Below, piece by piece: positions 60,887-64,000 of a stretch of DNA of 64,000 nucleotides. A model generated the notes under the pieces. It had not been told where the DNA came from. It made no database searches and saw only the letters and a program-made list of their open reading frames with translations. Source of the DNA: Sipunculus nudus (lineage: Eukaryota; Annelida; Sipuncula; Golfingiida; Sipunculidae); assembly GCA_026874595.1 (NCBI GenBank), contig CM049313.1, positions 68,504,659 through 68,568,658 of the forward strand. Reading direction: 5' to 3'. Every line of letters begins with the position of its first letter. Within the stretch, counting starts at the first letter, position 1. A program made the position numbers and the translations under genes.

Positions 60887-61140
60887 TAAATATATTATAT
60901 ATATCTGATTGTCAGCGTTAGGCACTATATCATTCATAAGTTATTACTCAAATATGCAGAACCATATATCCTCAAGTTCATTATTATTTCAGCACGACCT
61001 ATTCCTTTATACATGTGTATTTTTAGATTGAGTCTCACAAATACCTTGACTTCTAAAAGACGATGGAGCATTTAATGAATAATTTGGCGGGTTTGATTGA
61101 AACGAATCGAACGGAAGTAAAGCCTCAAACATGTACTTAC

Positions 61141-62473
61141 CCTTATGAGAAGATGGGAATTAGGATGCAGAGAATGGCGGTTAAAATGATAGTGTACATA
61201 TTGAAGGAGAAACCTGAAAGAAAGAAAATTGTCGGATATCAGTTTATCAGAATAATGTTTTTCACTAATACCGGTACACTTAGCAACAGGATACCTTTAG
61301 AGGAGTAATAGTATAAAGAAGAATATTATAAATTAATGAGTTAAGGTTAAATTCATGAATCTCAGACCGTCGGCATGATTGACTACTGAAATTGCAAATT
61401 ACAACGTACCTGCTAAATGTTTCTAGCGATTTCATCACGACGGGGTTTTTATATATGTTGTACATGTGATGTTTACGCGGCTCGTCTAAGATCCATTCGG
61501 GGATAAAAAAAAGTGGCACCCGTTGCCTACCCCACAAATCTTATTGTATAATCTTACCTTGACATTATCTATATTTAACTTCTAGTTCGAATGTCCTAGT
61601 CCCATGAAACGCAACCATTATAAACTGAGTACATTTTGCCAACGTGCAGGGAATCATCCTTATCACCTTTGCTAGGTGTGCGCTTCTTCCGATTCTAAAC
61701 AAGTAATTAAGGGAAACAGCATTTAAATTACATGTCTATTGTAATTTATAGTATGCCTTTCAGTGTATACATCGGTGTTGGGCAAGATGATTATGACATG
61801 TGCAATATAATGCAAATCCCGTCTTATTTCGAAAAGTCAGCTTCAAGGTTGAAGAAAGTTAGAGGACTCAGCTAGTTACATACCATGTTTTAAAAAAAAT
61901 ATAACAAGGCTCATGGAAAGTGATAGGCTGCTATATAAGTTAAATGAAATTATATTATCTCCATTGATTTTCTTATTTACTCTTGGTCTGTAATGTACTA
62001 ATTTAATTATGAAGGTTGCGTGTCCGAGTCATATGTTCGAAAACTATGAATGAATTTGATAAACGTTTGTAGAAGGATAGGTTAAATCAAAAAGTCAGGT
62101 TTTTTTTGCCATAGATCAATACATTTAAAATGCTGATCTGGATCCGGTCAATTCTACTTGCAGTAGTCTTTGTTTATTTCAACATAAACGGAGACGCCTA
62201 AAAATATAACCACATTTTTGGCCACTGTACCTCAAAATTTCAATATGCCTCTGTCAACCTAATTTAAATTAAAGCACTATTTGCTTGTAAAATGTGGGTT
62301 CATCGCCTCCGAGTAAAAATACAATTTCTTGTAATGAGGGTAAGCAATTACTTCGGTAATGATATAGCACTGCTATTTCTACTTTCCAACTAACCTTCAG
62401 GGTAATCTTCCCAACAAGCGGCGATATCAGAATCATCAATAACGGCAGGATCTCCACCACCGTAACCAGCCAT
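61141..62473 (-). CDS. Candidate multi-exon gene of unknown function
   Basis: Three minus-strand segments have canonical splice signals and matching phases. A, 62,395-62,473: acceptor-like CATTCACTCAG, then ATG-initial MAGYGGGDPAVIDDSDI, ending EDYPE plus one base before GTTAGT. B, 61,410-61,539: open throughout (VPLFFIPEWILDEPRKHHMY..), donor CAG|GTACGT, but a weak acceptor. C, 61,141-61,213: strong acceptor TTTTCTTTCTTTCAG, donor AAGG|GTAAGT. A-B-C keeps one open frame. Alternatively A-C alone keeps frame and gives about 49 residues: an acidic N-terminus and a C-terminal hydrophobic run (MYTIILTAILCILIPIF) ending in TAA, like a small tail-anchored membrane protein. I recognise no homologue; both models are inference. 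Confidence 0.25.
61676..62300. repeat. Segmental duplication, copy 1
   Basis: Aligns with 62,505-63,131 in the same orientation over about 620 bp, offset about 812-829 bp. Landmarks: TTCAGTGTATACATCG, GTGCAATATAATG, ATCCCGTCTTATTTC, TATAACAAGGC, GAATTTGAT.AACGTTTGTAGAAGGAT, CTGGTCAATTCTACCT-type sequence, CGGAGACGCCTAAAAAT, TTCAATATGCCTCTGTCAACC and AAAATGTGGGTTC. I judge identity at roughly 75-85% with indels. Confidence 0.85.
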
Positions 62474-62504
62474 CTGAGTGAATGCCTTTCGAGTCCTAGT
62501 TCGC

Positions 62505-63131
62505 TTCGTCCAATTCCAAACATGCAATTAAGAGCAATAAAATTACGTCTATTGTATTTAATAGTACGCCTTCAGTGTATACATCGATGTCGATGTCGAG
62601 GCATGAGGATTATGATACGTGCAATATAATGTTAATCCCGTCTTATTTCAAAACGTCATCTTCGTGAAGAAGAATGGGTATGTGGACTCAGCCATAGTTA
62701 CATACTATATTTTAAAAATCTAATATAACAAGGCCTATGGAAGGTGAAAGGTTTCATATAAAAGTTTAATGTATTTATACAATGTAGTCTTGGTGTGTTA
62801 TGTATAAATGAAAATATGAGGGTTGCGTTTCCGAGTCACATGTTCTAAAACTCTGAATGAATTTGATGAATGTTTGTAGAAGGATGGCCCATAGGTCAAA
62901 GCAAAAAAAAAAACATATTTTTGTGATGGATCAGTATTTATAAAAAAGGGATCTGGATCTGGTCAATTCTACCTAGAGTTGCCTTTATTTATTCGCACAG
63001 TAGATCTCAACATATACGGAGACGCCTAAAAATCAAACCACGTTTTTGGCAACTATTCCTCAAACTTTCAATTTGCCTCTGTTAACCCAGTTTAAATGAA
63101 AGCATTATTTACATGTTAAAATGTGGGTTCG
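62505..63131. repeat. Segmental duplication, copy 2
   Basis: Partner of 61,676-62,300. It ends about 35 bp before candidate exon A (on the minus strand it lies immediately upstream), so if that exon is real this copy would contain its upstream intron or promoter, and copy 1 would lie in the following intron. Confidence 0.85.
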
Positions 63132-63369
63132 GTATAGAGGGAACAATTTTCCTCTGATCAAGTGATGGTTTTCGTTTTCTGTAAATGTGATGTGATCAAG
63201 TGTGATAATTTAACGACCAGGAATTGGCCGGAAGTTCTATTGCACAGCTGAAAATTTCACTTTGTAGGCCTGTTTGCTGTTCACTGACCGATTGGCCGCG
63301 TAGGTGGTGCACCGTCTGATAAGCATCTCAATCGAGCCATGTGTTCCAGTATATGTTCCCCTGATGTTT

Positions 63370-64000
63370 TTAGCTCAGCTGACTGTAAGTCATCTGAGCT
63401 ATAGCAATCACCCTTTGTCCGTCGTCCGTCCAACCGTCTGGCCGTCCTGCCATCCGGCCGTCTGTCCGTTAACAGGCCACAAATCGTAACCGCTAGACCT
63501 GGAATCTTCGTACTTGATATCCAGGAAGGCCCATGAAAAGTCTCTGTGGAAACCTGGAATAAGATCTCTGTTACCCATATTCTTTGAGCTATGGGGCTCC
63601 AAAGTACCCCCAGAATAATGGAAAATTTAATATAAAAGCTCAAGTATGTGAGCAACTAATGCATTGATCACCATGATGCTTTCCATAGATATTGATCATG
63701 GAGTGTTTCAACAGTTTCTGCAGACTGGTGGCGGTACCTCTATTTTTTTTTTTTTTACGATTTTTTTTCTCTATTTTTAAGACCTTTAAAGATGCGGTTA
63801 TCCGTTAACAGGGCACAAAGCATAACAACTTGACCTAGAATCTTCTCTCTTAACATGCAGGGAGGCCCATGAAAAGTCTCCATGGAAACCAAATATTAGG
63901 TCTCTGTTACCCATATTCTTTAAGCTATGGGGCTCTGAAGTACCCCCCCCCCGCCCCAAGAATGATGGAAAATTTGATAAAAAAGCTCAAGTATCTGAAC
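63370..64000 (+). repeat. GTTAACAGGGCAC-family repeat, continues past window
   Basis: Head TTTAGCTCAGCTGACTGTAAGTCATCTGAGCTATAGCAATCACCC and GTCCGTCGTCCGTCC, then units at 63,468 (GTTAACAGGCCACAAATCG) and 63,804 (GTTAACAGGGCACAAAGC), spacing 336 bp, each with the same internal order as 5,431-6,840. Cut by the window end. The overlapping 124-codon minus frame is not a gene. Confidence 0.8.

Overview
The window looks like nuclear DNA from an animal, most likely a marine lophotrochozoan and probably a bivalve mollusc. It is AT-rich and has almost no long open reading frames. It is full of (TA)n, (TG)n and (CT)n microsatellites and poly-G/C runs. It also carries several short-TIR elements, tRNA-derived SINE-like copies, fragments of two CR1/L2-like non-LTR retrotransposons, and two repeat styles I associate with molluscs: a TGACCTTGACCT-rich repeat and a repeat built around GTTAACAGGGCACAAAT. 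The species assignment is inference; no mitochondrial, rRNA or clear host gene is present to anchor it.

Layout. 1-2.6 kb shows nothing recognisable. 2.6-3.5 kb holds two exon-like segments, the second containing a frameshifted fragment with a CVICQ motif. 4.5-8 kb is a tandem array of about 340-bp repeat units flanked by two ancient copies of a duplicated segment. 8.5-9.1 kb has a tRNA-like SINE remnant and a Tigger-like remnant. 10.6-12.1 kb holds a dispersed repeat (inverted partner at 41 kb) and a GCGGATCC-ended MITE. 14.2 kb has a MITE. 18.5-20.8 kb repeats the 5-7 kb family in the other orientation, with a cluster of TGACCT motifs. 21.3-22.3 kb is a long imperfect inverted repeat. 26.1 kb has a 63-bp tandem repeat. 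27-40 kb is mostly unannotatable apart from microsatellites, a short tandem repeat and a SINE at 39.9 kb.

41-63 kb is richer: MITEs at 42.0, 45.0, 45.9, 53.0 and 60.5 kb; an apparently perfect 412-bp tandem duplication at 44.3-45.1 kb; a 2.1-kb foldback element (49,029-51,130) whose arms are arrays of a 21-bp palindrome and which contains a reverse-transcriptase C-terminal fragment; a paired repeat carrying a 21-bp minisatellite (46.7 and 51.5 kb); a decayed 5'-truncated LINE (53.2-55.6 kb, minus strand); and a GGACAATTACCCCC minisatellite (57.0 kb). At 61.1-62.5 kb on the minus strand, small exon-like segments with canonical splice sites and matching phases suggest a possible host gene. It lies within and next to an approximately 815-bp diverged segmental duplication.

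There is no operon-like or pathway organisation. The window is best read as intergenic or intronic DNA shaped by mobile elements. The clearest items are the LINE, the foldback element, the Tigger and hAT-type MITEs and the 412-bp duplication. The possible host exons are the least certain.
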